From Glycomyces sp. YM15 (GTDB taxonomy: Bacteria > Actinomycetota > Actinomycetes > Mycobacteriales > Micromonosporaceae): 64,000 bases of DNA. The notes beneath the pieces were generated by a model. It did not search any database. It was not told the origin of the DNA and saw only the letters and a list, made by a program, of their open reading frames with translations. Both the position numbers and the translations under genes were made by a program. The stretch is from positions 62,001-126,000 of the forward strand of contig NZ_JAERMK010000009.1 of NCBI RefSeq assembly GCF_016918015.1. Reading direction: 5' to 3'. This document shows positions 1-8,117 of this stretch, one piece after another (within the stretch, counting starts at the first letter, position 1; each line of letters opens with the position of its first letter).

Positions 1-1
1 C

Positions 2-1084
2 CAGCATTTCGACGTCGTGTTCGTCTCGAACTTCAACCTCGGCGGCGGCACGACGCAGAGCAACCGCAACGAGATCGAGATGCTGCGGGCCGCGGGTAAG
101 CGGGTCGGCCTCATCCACCACCCGCTGTATCAGAACCACAGTGCACGCCCGATCAACGCCAAGATCCTGAACCTGGTGGACGGGGAGCAGGTGCGGCTGA
201 TCGAGGGCGACCGGAAGCTCTCGTGCGACCTGCTGCTCATGCGGTTCCCGCCGTTCGCCTCGCGGCTGCGGGACGACCTGCCGGAGATCGACGCCGCCCG
301 CAAGATGCTCGTCGTCAACCAGGCGCCGATGACCTACTACAGCCTCGGCACGGGCCACCGCCCCGTCTGGGACGTGCAGACCGTGCACCGCAACCTGCGC
401 GACTGGATCGGCGACCACCACTGGCGCACGGTCGGCCCGCTGGTGCGCCAGGCGCTCACCGACTGCCACGGGAGCGAACTCCGCGAGGTCGACCTGTCGT
501 CGGGGCACTGGTATCCGTCGTTCGACACCGCGGCCGTCCCGCGGCGGGACGAGTCACCGGTCCCGGGCGTCGCGCGCGTCGGCAGGCACTCGCGCGACCA
601 CGTCTCGAAGTGGCCCGAGCTCGCCGCCGACCTGCGCAGCGCCTATCCCGACCGGGAGGACGTGGCGGTCCGCGTGCTCGGCGGCGTCGAGATCCCGCGC
701 CGCATCCTCGGGCGCCTGCCGCGCAACTGGTCGTCGACCGCGTTCGACTCGGTCGACGTCGGCGAGTTCCTGCAGCACCTGGACTTCTATGTCTACTTCG
801 TGAACTCGGCGCTGCTGGAGGCGTTCGGCCGCGCCCCGGTGGAGGCCATGGCGGCCGGCGTGCCGACCGTGCTCCCGCCCCGGTTCCGGCCGGTCTTCGG
901 CGACGGCGCCCTGTACGCGGAGCCCGCGGAGGTCGCCGGGGTCCTCGACGATCTGCGCGGCGACCACGACCGGTACCTGAAGCAGCGCCGGATCGGGCGC
1001 GACACGGTGGAGCGCTTGTTCAGCCATGAGGCCCATCGCAGTCGATTCCGATCGCTCGGCATCGACCTCGACGGGCCTCAGTGA
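2..1084 (+). CDS. Glycosyltransferase, GT4-like (5' end outside window)
   Basis: The reading frame is open from base 2 and reads FDVVFVSNFNLGGGTTQSN before the first possible start (GTG at 17), so the true start lies upstream and about 360 C-terminal residues are present. The GGG loop near the visible N-terminus and the E-x7-E pattern EAFGRAPVEAMAAG followed by a nucleotide-sugar pocket near the C-terminus are hallmarks of GT-B retaining glycosyltransferases (GT4). Such enzymes transfer a sugar from a nucleotide donor to a lipid-linked or surface glycan at the cytoplasmic face of the membrane. It converges with a lipoprotein and acyltransferase and lies beside an ABC-2 polymer exporter, so a role in surface polysaccharide assembly is likely. 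Donor and acceptor cannot be read from sequence. Confidence 0.8.
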   Translation, partial: QHFDVVFVSNFNLGGGTTQSNRNEIEMLRAAGKRVGLIHHPLYQNHSARPINAKILNLVDGEQVRLIEGDRKLSCDLLLMRFPPFASRLRDDLPEIDAARKMLVVNQAPMTYYSLGTGHRPVWDVQTVHRNLRDWIGDHHWRTVGPLVRQALTDCHGSELREVDLSSGHWYPSFDTAAVPRRDESPVPGVARVGRHSRDHVSKWPELAADLRSAYPDREDVAVRVLGGVEIPRRILGRLPRNWSSTAFDSVDVGEFLQHLDFYVYFVNSALLEAFGRAPVEAMAAGVPTVLPPRFRPVFGDGALYAEPAEVAGVLDDLRGDHDRYLKQRRIGRDTVERLFSHEAHRSRFRSLGIDLDGPQ

Positions 1085-1093
1085 CGGGTTCGA

Positions 1094-1705
1094 TCAGGCG
1101 GCCGCGCCGGCCGCGGTCCATTCCTCAGGGTAGGGGAACGAGGCCGTCAGGTCGGCGCAGGCCGCCTCGACCTGCGAGTAGTGGGCGTCCCACTGGCATG
1201 AGATGTTGATGAGGCCCCGGTCGGCGAAGAGGAAGAAGTCGCGCCACTTCACCTCGACGTCGCCGATGACCTTCTCCCCGTAGCGGTAGATGCCATGGTG
1301 GCGGTGCACGAGCGTCGCGTGGAAGTTGTTGAGCGAGACCGTGCTGCCGAGCTTGCTGAAGTAGTCGGTGACCATGCCGGCCTGGATGTCGTACGTGGAG
1401 GTGTCGGCCCCCTCGCTCAGCAGGTACGAGGTCACGGTGATCTTGTCCTGGCCGCCTTCGGCGCCGGCCACGTAGAACACGTACGAGACGTGCTCCTCGG
1501 TGAACAGGATCTCGCGGTCCTCGCCGCTCGTGGCGGTGAAGCCCGGCGGTGGTTCGATGGCGAGCTCGACCGGCGCGGTCGGCGCAGCGGCACCGGTGGT
1601 CGCGTCGCCGATGGGCGTCTCGGGATCCTCACCGCCTCCGTCACCGGTGCAGGCTGCGACGGCGAACAGCAGGGCCATGGTCGCCAAGGCGGTCAACCTG
1701 CGCAT
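1094..1705 (-). CDS. Secreted lipoprotein of unknown function
   Basis: 203 residues. ATG at 1705 is chosen because a purine-rich Shine-Dalgarno (GAGAGGAAG) lies just upstream and the first residues MRRLTALATMALLFAVAAC form a lipoprotein signal peptide with lipobox AVAAC (Cys about 19). A longer open frame upstream is only the shadow of the acyltransferase gene. The mature protein has an acidic, Gly/Thr-rich linker and then a domain of about 150 residues with two Cys (ISCQW, EAACADL). The general layout resembles small actinobacterial lipoproteins of the LpqN/LpqT kind, but I cannot assign it firmly. It would be anchored on the outer face of the membrane. It converges with the upstream glycosyltransferase gene. 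Confidence 0.75.
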   Translation of the reverse strand: MRRLTALATMALLFAVAACTGDGGGEDPETPIGDATTGAAAPTAPVELAIEPPPGFTATSGEDREILFTEEHVSYVFYVAGAEGGQDKITVTSYLLSEGADTSTYDIQAGMVTDYFSKLGSTVSLNNFHATLVHRHHGIYRYGEKVIGDVEVKWRDFFLFADRGLINISCQWDAHYSQVEAACADLTASFPYPEEWTAAGAAA

Positions 1706-1785
1706 GGGGCTTCCTCTCAGGGTGCTTGGGTTATCCGGAACCGGGGCTCCCCGAGCGGGGAGGGGATCGATACACACTGTACCAA

Positions 1786-1805
1786 GACCGGGCGACGGCC
1801 CGGTC
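1786..1805 (-). terminator. Hairpin downstream of the acyltransferase gene
   Basis: Perfect 8-bp stem GACCGGGC / GCCCGGTC with a 4-nt loop, about 77 nt past the acyltransferase stop on the minus strand. The trailing T-run is short, so termination efficiency is uncertain. Confidence 0.4.
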
Positions 1806-1881
1806 CCGCGAGGAAGCCGGGGCGTGCTCGGTCTCAGGGTCGATTCGCAGCTCACGGGCGTACGTTCCGTGGGTCTTCGCC

Positions 1882-4206
1882 TCACGGCGGCGGCAGCGCT
1901 TCGCCCAGCAGGGCACTGAGCGAGCGGGCGTACGGGGTGCTGATGTGGTGCGAGTCCCGGTAGACCAGCGTGTTCCCGGTGATGACCGGGCATGCTCCGG
2001 AGATGCAGAACCAGCCCACGGTGTCGATCACGGTGGCGCCGGCCTCCTGCGCCGCGCCCATGGCGGCCTCGCGGTTGCCGGAGTCGTCGATGGCCTCGGC
2101 CCGGTCCATGACGCATTCCTGGACCGCTTGCTGGTGTGTGGCGACGCATTCGGGAATGGAATCGCCGGTGGGGCTGCGAGGCGTGTCGGTGAGCGTCACG
2201 GTCTGGCCGGCGGCCGCGGTGACGCGTCCCAGGGTGTCGGCCCACACCTCGGCCCAGCCGTCGGGGCCCGAGGGTTCGCCGTCGGCGATGGTGGGCGAGT
2301 CCTCGCTGCTGAGGATCACCATGGCGGGCTTGATCGCCTCGATCTCGCTGAGGACGCTCTCGCGCCATTGGTCGCATTCGGAATAGTCGCGTTCGAACGT
2401 CTCGTTGTACGGGGTGATGTCGGCTGCGCTGCAGGCGCTCTTGGTGCGGGAGAGGAGCTTCCAGCCGCGCTCCTCGGCGATCGGCTCGAGCGCGGGGAAC
2501 CACTGCGCGGCATGGGAGTCGCCCATGAGGACGACGACGGTGCCGCTCTCGGTGTCGCCGTAAGCGCACTCGGACGGCGGCTCGATGCCCTCGTAGCCGA
2601 GGTGGCACTTGTCGCCGTAGATGGCGGGCTCGTCGTTCCCGACACCGGTCAGCGAGGGTTCGAGAGCGGCCGGCACCGAGGTGACCTCCAGGCCGGCCTG
2701 GAGGCGCTGCTCGATCTCGGAGACGTCCTCGACCTCTTCGACGGCGTCGAGGTCGACGGGCGGTTCGTCGACCGGGTTGCTCCTGGAGAAACTGACGGTC
2801 AGCGTGATGACCATGCCGATCGCCAGCAGCGAGCAGACGACACCGGTAACGAGGCCCCACATGTTGCTCGTCTTCAGGGGCCGGGAGTTGCGGATCGGCT
2901 CCTCGATGTACCGGTAGGACAGTTGCGCGACGGCGACGGCGGCCACAATGAGGACCGTGTAGAGGCCCACGGACGGCTCAGCGTCCAAGGCGAGCGGGAT
3001 GAGGATGAGGATCGGCCAGTGCCACAGGTAGAGGCTGTAGGAGATCTTCCCGAAGAACTGGAACGGGGCGGTGCCGAGGAGCGAGGAGACCGGGTTGCCT
3101 CCCGCTCCCGAGCCCGCGATGATGACGAGCGCGGTGCCGAGGACCGGGAGCAGCGCGGTGTATCCGGGGAACGGGGTCGCATCGTCGAAGACGACGCCCG
3201 CGGCGATGATCGCGGCGAGGCCGCCGATGCCGAGGACCCAGCCGAGTGCCTTCGGCGTCTTCTTGAGCGTCGGGAGGGTGAGCGCGAGGAATGCTCCCGC
3301 CGCGAGTTCCCAGGCGCGGGTGTGGGCCGCGTAGTACGCGGTCGGCTGGGCCTGCTCGGTGACGAGCGCCGAGAGGACGAGGCTGAGCGCGAAGATCACG
3401 GCGGAGGCCGCGATGCCGATGTCCACGAGTTTGCCGGGATGGCGCTTGACCAGGAGGAGCAGGCCCAGCAGGAGCAGGGGCCAGACGATGTAGAACTGCT
3501 CTTCGACGGCGAGGGACCAGAACTGCTGGAACGGCGTGGGCATCTGGTCGGCGTTGAGGTACTCGGACTCTTGGGCGATGAGCCGGTAGTTCACGAAGTA
3601 GACGATGACCGTGAACGCGTCCTGCATGACCGCTTCGAAGCGGGTCACCGGGAACCACAGCCAAGCCGCGATCGCGGTGGCGATCGTGACGACGCTCGCG
3701 GCGGGGAGGATGCGGCGGGCGCGGCGGGCGTAGAACCCGGCGATCGAGATCCGGCCGGTGTCGAAGACCTCCTTGACGAGCAGGGAGGTGATGAGGAATC
3801 CGGAGAGGACGAAGAACACGTCCACGCCGACGTATCCGCCTTGGAAGTACGAGAAGCCGGCGTGCCCGAGGAGCACCAGGATCACGGCGATCGCGCGCAG
3901 GCCCTGGATGTCCGGGCGGAATCCGACGCCTTCCCAGCGGGTCGGTGGGGCCGGCTGCGGCGGGGCGGCGGGGCGCGGGTGGCCGCCGGTGTCGGCCGGG
4001 CGCGGCGGGGCGGGGGTTTGGAAGGCGGGTCGCTGCGGGTAGGGGCTCGGGGCAGTGCGCTGCGCCCCGGCGGTGGGCATGCCGAGCGCGGGTCCGTTCG
4101 CCGACGTGCCCGGGGTGGCGACCGTCGGCAGGTGGAGGGTCTCCTCGTTGACTCCCGGGCCCGGGGCGGCGCTGTGCGGGGGCCTGGGGGCCTGGGGCGA
4201 GGTCAT
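1882..4206 (-). CDS. Membrane acyltransferase (OafA/YrhL type) with C-terminal SGNH domain
   Basis: 774 residues. Residues 1-90 are a Pro/Ala-rich, probably disordered cytoplasmic segment. From about 95 an Acyltransferase_3 domain begins (FRPDIQGLRAIAV, with the conserved His in LLGHAG near 115 and VFFVLSGFLIT), followed by about ten membrane helices. The extracytoplasmic C-terminus is an SGNH-hydrolase-like domain with the block I serine in LMGDSHAAQW (about 562) and the closing Asp/His in RDSHHIS (about 751). This architecture is that of proteins that O-acetylate peptidoglycan or surface polysaccharides, moving acyl groups across the membrane and placing them on a glycan. ATG at 4206 has a modest upstream GGAGAA. 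It lies next to a polymer exporter and a glycosyltransferase. The unusual part is the long N-terminal tail. Confidence 0.9.
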   Translation of the reverse strand: MTSPQAPRPPHSAAPGPGVNEETLHLPTVATPGTSANGPALGMPTAGAQRTAPSPYPQRPAFQTPAPPRPADTGGHPRPAAPPQPAPPTRWEGVGFRPDIQGLRAIAVILVLLGHAGFSYFQGGYVGVDVFFVLSGFLITSLLVKEVFDTGRISIAGFYARRARRILPAASVVTIATAIAAWLWFPVTRFEAVMQDAFTVIVYFVNYRLIAQESEYLNADQMPTPFQQFWSLAVEEQFYIVWPLLLLGLLLLVKRHPGKLVDIGIAASAVIFALSLVLSALVTEQAQPTAYYAAHTRAWELAAGAFLALTLPTLKKTPKALGWVLGIGGLAAIIAAGVVFDDATPFPGYTALLPVLGTALVIIAGSGAGGNPVSSLLGTAPFQFFGKISYSLYLWHWPILILIPLALDAEPSVGLYTVLIVAAVAVAQLSYRYIEEPIRNSRPLKTSNMWGLVTGVVCSLLAIGMVITLTVSFSRSNPVDEPPVDLDAVEEVEDVSEIEQRLQAGLEVTSVPAALEPSLTGVGNDEPAIYGDKCHLGYEGIEPPSECAYGDTESGTVVVLMGDSHAAQWFPALEPIAEERGWKLLSRTKSACSAADITPYNETFERDYSECDQWRESVLSEIEAIKPAMVILSSEDSPTIADGEPSGPDGWAEVWADTLGRVTAAAGQTVTLTDTPRSPTGDSIPECVATHQQAVQECVMDRAEAIDDSGNREAAMGAAQEAGATVIDTVGWFCISGACPVITGNTLVYRDSHHISTPYARSLSALLGEALPPP

Positions 4207-4402
4207 GGTGCAGGGTTCTCCGTCTAGCCGGGCGCGTCGGGTCGCCCCATCCTAAGCGCTCGGTTCCCGCCGAGCGCCGCAGCGTGTGCCCGCTCGGCTG
4301 TCCGTGCACACCCGTTACGGAGCCGCGGACCCATCGTACCGAAGTCGGGCGAAGCCCGCGGCCCTGCTTGGGCCCCAAAGGAACGGTGCTGAGGTGCAGA
4401 AA

Positions 4403-4431
4403 GGCCCCGACCTCGGTGCGAGGTCGGGGCC
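4403..4431 (-). terminator. Terminator of the ABC-2 permease transcript
   Basis: Perfect 13-bp inverted repeat GGCCCCGACCTCG / CGAGGTCGGGGCC with a 3-nt loop, starting 12 nt beyond the permease stop codon. On the minus strand it is followed by TTTCTG, a short U-tract. Confidence 0.75.
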
Positions 4432-4443
4432 GCCGTGAGTTCG

Positions 4444-6096
4444 TTAGAGCGCCTTGAGGACTCGGGGTTCGACCCGGTAGAAGATCCAGCGGCCGAAGAA
4501 CATCAGGAACGCCGAGAAGCCGATGGCGACGCAGAGCTGGTACGTGTTCGGGGCGAATTCCGGAATGAAGACCGCGCGGTGCATCGAGAAGATGCCGATG
4601 AGCGGGTTCGTCGAGAAGATGTCGAACAGCCAGGGGTTCTCTTCCATGGTGGGCGCTTCGGAGACCTTGGTGACCGGGTAGATGATCGCCGAGGCGTAGA
4701 AGAGCACGCGCATGATGAGCGGCAGGAACCGTGAAACGTCCTTGTAGAGGACGTTGAGTCCGGCGAGGATGAACACCATGCCGGCCAAGAGCATCGTCTG
4801 CACCAGGATCGCCGGGAACAGCCACAGCAGGTTGAATCCGAAGGTGCCGCCCTGCCAGATCGCGACCGCGAGGAGGATCGGGAAGCCGACCGCGTACTCC
4901 GCGAAGCGCGCGAAGACCTTCGAGACCGGGAAGACCTCTCGTGGGACCTTCATGACCGTGATCAGCGCCGACTGGCCGCCGAGGGACTTCGCGCCCTCGT
5001 TGACCGCGGAGGCGAACCACTGGTAGGCGAAGATGCCCGAGACGATGAACAGCAGATACCCCACGCCGTCGGGCATGGCCTTGCCGCCGCCGAAGACGAG
5101 GTCGAACACGAACCAGTAGATGACCGTGAGGCCGAGCGGTTCGATGAGCGACCAGACGTAGCCCATGAACGTCGACTGGTACTTGACCGCGAGGTCGCGG
5201 CGGACCAGGACCGACAGCGCGTACCGGTGGCGCATGAGCGCGGTGAAGCCGGTCGTGAGCGGGAACTTCCGCTTGAGCGGCTTGACTTCGGCAGTCCGCA
5301 AGCCCGGGCTCTCGTCGCTGCGGGCCGAGTCGAGGAACGCCGGGAGCTCGGCGGTGTCGTCGAGGTTGCGGCGGATGTGGGAGGCACCGGCCACCGGCAT
5401 GTCGCGGTTGGGTTCGACGCGGGTCGCGTAGGGCGCCTGCGGGACCTGGCCGGCCGGGTGCTGCTGCGCGGGCTGCTGGCCTTGGGGGGCCGCAGCGGGA
5501 GCCGGGGGCGTCTGGCCGTGCGGGGCCGGCGCCGTCGCCGGAGGCGGCGGGGGCTGCTGCGGCTGGTAGTGGCCCGGCGCGGGCGGCTGGCCGTACGGGT
5601 TCGGCTGGCCGGGACCGGCGTTCACCGGGCCGGGGCCGTGCGGCTGCGGCGACCCGTAGGGCTGCGGCTGGCCGGGACCGTGCGGCGGGGGCGGCGTGCC
5701 GTACGGCTGCTGCCCTTGGGGCGCACCGTAACCGGGGTTCGGAGCCGGACTCGGGTGGGGCGCCGGGGCGCCGTACGCCTGCGGCTGCCCGGCGGGCGCG
5801 GTGTACGAAGCCGGGCCGTAGCCCTGCTGCGGCTGCGGCGCCTGGGGAGGCGGAGCCTGACCGGCGTTCGGCCCCCCCGGGTGGCCCGGGGTGATGCCGG
5901 GCGCCGCGGAGGGCGGCGGACTCGCGAAAGCCGCCGAACCGGAGCTCAAGGCCCCCGGCGGGTATCCCGCGGGGGTGGCCGAAGGCCCGGGACCGAAGCC
6001 GCCCTGGGGGGCGGCCGCATCGGAGTTGTCCGGGCTCCCGTCGTTGTTTCCGGCCGGGCCGGAGACGCCTTCGGGGTGCGGGCTAATCGAGCTCAT
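4444..6096 (-). CDS. ABC-2 polymer exporter permease (TagG/RfbD-like) with 280-residue disordered N-terminus
   Basis: 550 residues. Residues 1-270 are almost entirely Pro, Gly, Gln and Ala (repeated GQPQPYG-like units) and should be disordered and cytoplasmic. The transport module starts near 281 (HRYALSVLVRRDLAVKYQST), with the amphipathic entry helix, GYVWSLIEP and six membrane helices typical of the ABC-2 permeases that export teichoic acids or O-polysaccharides. Family members are normally about 260-280 residues, so half of this protein is an extension. No ATP-binding partner is present in the window, so its ATPase must be elsewhere. The start ATG overlaps the upstream dehydrogenase gene by 14 nt with GGAGA upstream, which implies translational coupling within a three-gene operon. 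Confidence 0.88.
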   Translation of the reverse strand: MSSISPHPEGVSGPAGNNDGSPDNSDAAAPQGGFGPGPSATPAGYPPGALSSGSAAFASPPPSAAPGITPGHPGGPNAGQAPPPQAPQPQQGYGPASYTAPAGQPQAYGAPAPHPSPAPNPGYGAPQGQQPYGTPPPPHGPGQPQPYGSPQPHGPGPVNAGPGQPNPYGQPPAPGHYQPQQPPPPPATAPAPHGQTPPAPAAAPQGQQPAQQHPAGQVPQAPYATRVEPNRDMPVAGASHIRRNLDDTAELPAFLDSARSDESPGLRTAEVKPLKRKFPLTTGFTALMRHRYALSVLVRRDLAVKYQSTFMGYVWSLIEPLGLTVIYWFVFDLVFGGGKAMPDGVGYLLFIVSGIFAYQWFASAVNEGAKSLGGQSALITVMKVPREVFPVSKVFARFAEYAVGFPILLAVAIWQGGTFGFNLLWLFPAILVQTMLLAGMVFILAGLNVLYKDVSRFLPLIMRVLFYASAIIYPVTKVSEAPTMEENPWLFDIFSTNPLIGIFSMHRAVFIPEFAPNTYQLCVAIGFSAFLMFFGRWIFYRVEPRVLKAL

Positions 6097-7138
6097 GCAT
6101 CATCTCCGTCAGGTGTCGCTCCAGCGCCACCGAGTCCAGTTCACGATGTTCGAGAATCGTATAACGGCCTGGCCGGGTCCTCGGCGCGTAGGCCACCGCT
6201 GTGGCGAGCTCCGCGATGTTCAACCCGAGTTCACTCGCGGTACGCGGCAGACCGTGCCGTTTCATGGCGGCTGAAAGCTCCTGGAACAGGGCTTTGTCAC
6301 CGCGCAACCACGTGCAGACCAGCGCCCCGACCCCGCCTTGGGCCCCGTGGGAGGCCAGGCCGGGGTGGAGCGCCTCGAGCGCGTGGGCGATCTCGTGGCA
6401 GCCGCCCGAGCACGGCCGGGACGATCCGGCCATGCTGGAGGCGAGGCCGCCTTGGATGAGCGCGTCCGCGAGGGTGGCCAGGAACGAATCGTCGGCGATG
6501 GTGCCGGGGTGGCGCAGCACGGCCTCGGCCCCGGTGCGGGCGATGGCGGCGGCGAGGCCGTCCACGGGTTCGCCGTTCACCTCGTGCGAGAGCTGCCAGT
6601 CGGCGACGGCCGAGAGGTTCGTCAGGGCGTCGCCGATGCCCGACTGCAGCTGGTGCGCCGGGGCATGGCGGATGAAGTCGAGGTCGGCGAGGACCGCGAG
6701 CGGCGGGTGGACCCCGTACGAGACCGAGACGCCGTCCCGCTCGAGCGAGGCGGTCGGGGACGCGAGGCCGTCGTGGGCGAGGCTCGTGGCGACCGAGACC
6801 ATGGGCAGTCCGAGGTCGGACGCGGCCCATTTCGCGGTGTCGAGGAGTTTGCCCCCGCCGATGCCCACGAGGGCGTCGACGCGGTGGTCGTCGCGCAGGC
6901 GTTTGGTGAGCTCTTTGGCGCTGGTGAGGCTGCCGGGGGCGACGGTGTGGACGGTGGCGTCGGGCAGGTGGTCGAGTTCGGCGGCGATGCTCTCGCCGAG
7001 GCCGGGTCCGAGGGCGACGGCGACGCGCCCGCCCGAGGAGATCCGGGAGTCGGCGAGCAGTTCGGGGAGCCGTTTGAGTGCCCCGGCCGAGACTTCGACG
7101 GTGATCGGCGCCAAGACGGTGCGCGCGAAGGTCGGCAA
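6083..7138 (-). CDS. Iron-containing alcohol dehydrogenase, sn-glycerol-1-phosphate dehydrogenase-like
   Basis: 351 residues. The nucleotide-binding motif GIGGGKLLDTAKWAA (about 93-107) and the metal-site region SSRPCSGGCHEIAHALE, followed by HPGLASHGAQGG, match the glycerol-1-phosphate/glycerol dehydrogenase branch (EgsA/AraM-like) of the Fe-alcohol dehydrogenases. These reduce dihydroxyacetone phosphate or a similar keto-phosphate with NAD(P)H. The start is TTG at 7138, one nucleotide after the stop of the upstream cytidylyltransferase gene, which indicates coupling. Together with that gene and the ABC-2 permease it suggests synthesis of a CDP-activated polyol phosphate for a surface polymer. 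That pathway assignment is inference. The substrate could also be another small polyol or ketone. Confidence 0.85.
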   Translation of the reverse strand: MPTFARTVLAPITVEVSAGALKRLPELLADSRISSGGRVAVALGPGLGESIAAELDHLPDATVHTVAPGSLTSAKELTKRLRDDHRVDALVGIGGGKLLDTAKWAASDLGLPMVSVATSLAHDGLASPTASLERDGVSVSYGVHPPLAVLADLDFIRHAPAHQLQSGIGDALTNLSAVADWQLSHEVNGEPVDGLAAAIARTGAEAVLRHPGTIADDSFLATLADALIQGGLASSMAGSSRPCSGGCHEIAHALEALHPGLASHGAQGGVGALVCTWLRGDKALFQELSAAMKRHGLPRTASELGLNIAELATAVAYAPRTRPGRYTILEHRELDSVALERHLTEMMHELD

Positions 7139-7139
7139 A

Positions 7140-7868
7140 CTAAAGACCCTTCGCGATCTCTTGGGCGGCGGCCCAGTCGGCGTGGTCGTCGACCTCGGTC
7201 CAGGCCACGGGCCCGGTGGAGACGGTGCCGATCTGCCCGGCTTCGGCGAGGAGCTGGTAGGCGTCCTCGTAGTAGAGCGTCGAGTCGCGGGTGAAGGTCG
7301 CCTCGAGGGCCTTGGTGAGGTCCGCGGCGAGTCCGGCGGGGATGAGGCTGACGCCGATGTACTCGCCGGCGGCGGTCGCGATCGGCTGCTGCTTGTGGAT
7401 GAGCTCGACGCCGCCTTGGCCGACGCGGACTTTCATCGCCTCGTCGGTGAGCTGCTTGTGGTCGTCGAGCGCGAGGAGCAGCCGCGGGTCGGTCTCGGCG
7501 GCGGCGAGGAGGTTCCGCTCGATGCTCGTGGGGTGCACGGTGTCGCCGTTGACCAGGAGCGCACCTGCTTTGTAGTGGTCGCGGGCGGTCCACAGCGAGT
7601 ACGCGTTGTTCCAGTGCGGCTTGTCGTTGTCGACGATGGCGACGCTGACGCCGTAGCGGTCCTCGAGGACCGGGGCGTGCTCGCGGATCTTCTCGGCGGC
7701 GTGGCCGACGGTGATCGCGAGGTCGGTGACGCCGACCTCGGCCAGGCCCCGCACGATCGTGTCGAGGATCGTCTCCGTCTCGGTGACCGGCAGGAGGGTC
7801 TTGGGGAGCGCGTCGGTGTCGGGGCGCAGGCGCTGCCCCTGTCCGGCGGCGAGGATGACGCCTCTCAC
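7140..7868 (-). CDS. Nucleotidyltransferase, phosphocholine/polyol-phosphate cytidylyltransferase-like
   Basis: 242 residues, single NTP_transferase domain. The N-terminal signature MRGVILAAGQGQRLRP with the downstream Lys in LPKTLLPV is the nucleotide-binding loop. LVNGDTVHP is the metal-binding Asp motif, and YYEDAYQLL near 205 fits the LicC-like branch. The reaction is NTP plus a phosphorylated alcohol or sugar to give an NDP-activated precursor. The start is GTG at 7868 with GGAAGG ten nt upstream. It is the first gene of the operon with the G1P-dehydrogenase-like and ABC-2 permease genes (1-nt gap, then 14-nt overlap). The activated substrate is not determined by sequence. Glycerol-1-phosphate is a reasonable guess because of the next gene. 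Confidence 0.85.
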   Translation of the reverse strand: MRGVILAAGQGQRLRPDTDALPKTLLPVTETETILDTIVRGLAEVGVTDLAITVGHAAEKIREHAPVLEDRYGVSVAIVDNDKPHWNNAYSLWTARDHYKAGALLVNGDTVHPTSIERNLLAAAETDPRLLLALDDHKQLTDEAMKVRVGQGGVELIHKQQPIATAAGEYIGVSLIPAGLAADLTKALEATFTRDSTLYYEDAYQLLAEAGQIGTVSTGPVAWTEVDDHADWAAAQEIAKGL

Positions 7869-7930
7869 GAGTTTGCGGCCTTCCGATCGTCGGCTGTGAA
7901 CCCGCCTAGTTTACAAGTCCCGAAAGGGGG

Positions 7931-7975
7931 GAGGCCCCGGCCGAGTGTGCGCCTGCACACGTCGGCCGGGGCCTC
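7931..7975 (-). terminator. Terminator of icd
   Basis: Strong inverted repeat GAGGCCCCGGCCGA / TCGGCCGGGGCCTC (14 bp) continuing into TGTGC/GCACA around a small loop. It lies about 140 nt past the icd stop and just ahead of the cytidylyltransferase promoter region. It is followed on the minus strand by CCCCCCTTTC. Confidence 0.7.
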
Positions 7976-8117
7976 CTTCTGGGAAGGGGCGACAATCGCG
8001 AAGCTCGCGAGCGGTTCGATGCGCTCGGTCGCGGAGCGGTTGCCGCTTCCTCCTACAACGAGCCGCCGCGGGCCCGGTTACGCGCGATTTCGCACTCTCG
8101 GCGAAGTTCGCGGGCCA

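Noticed and set aside
1094-2860. 588-aa minus-strand frame running through the lipoprotein gene into the acyltransferase
   Set aside because: Only the last 203 codons have a signal peptide and ribosome site. The rest is an Arg/Pro/His-rich shadow of the acyltransferase frame.
1549-4227. 892-aa plus-strand frame opposite the acyltransferase
   Set aside because: Composition is Arg/Gly/Asp/Glu-rich antisense shadow. The minus-strand gene has clear domains.
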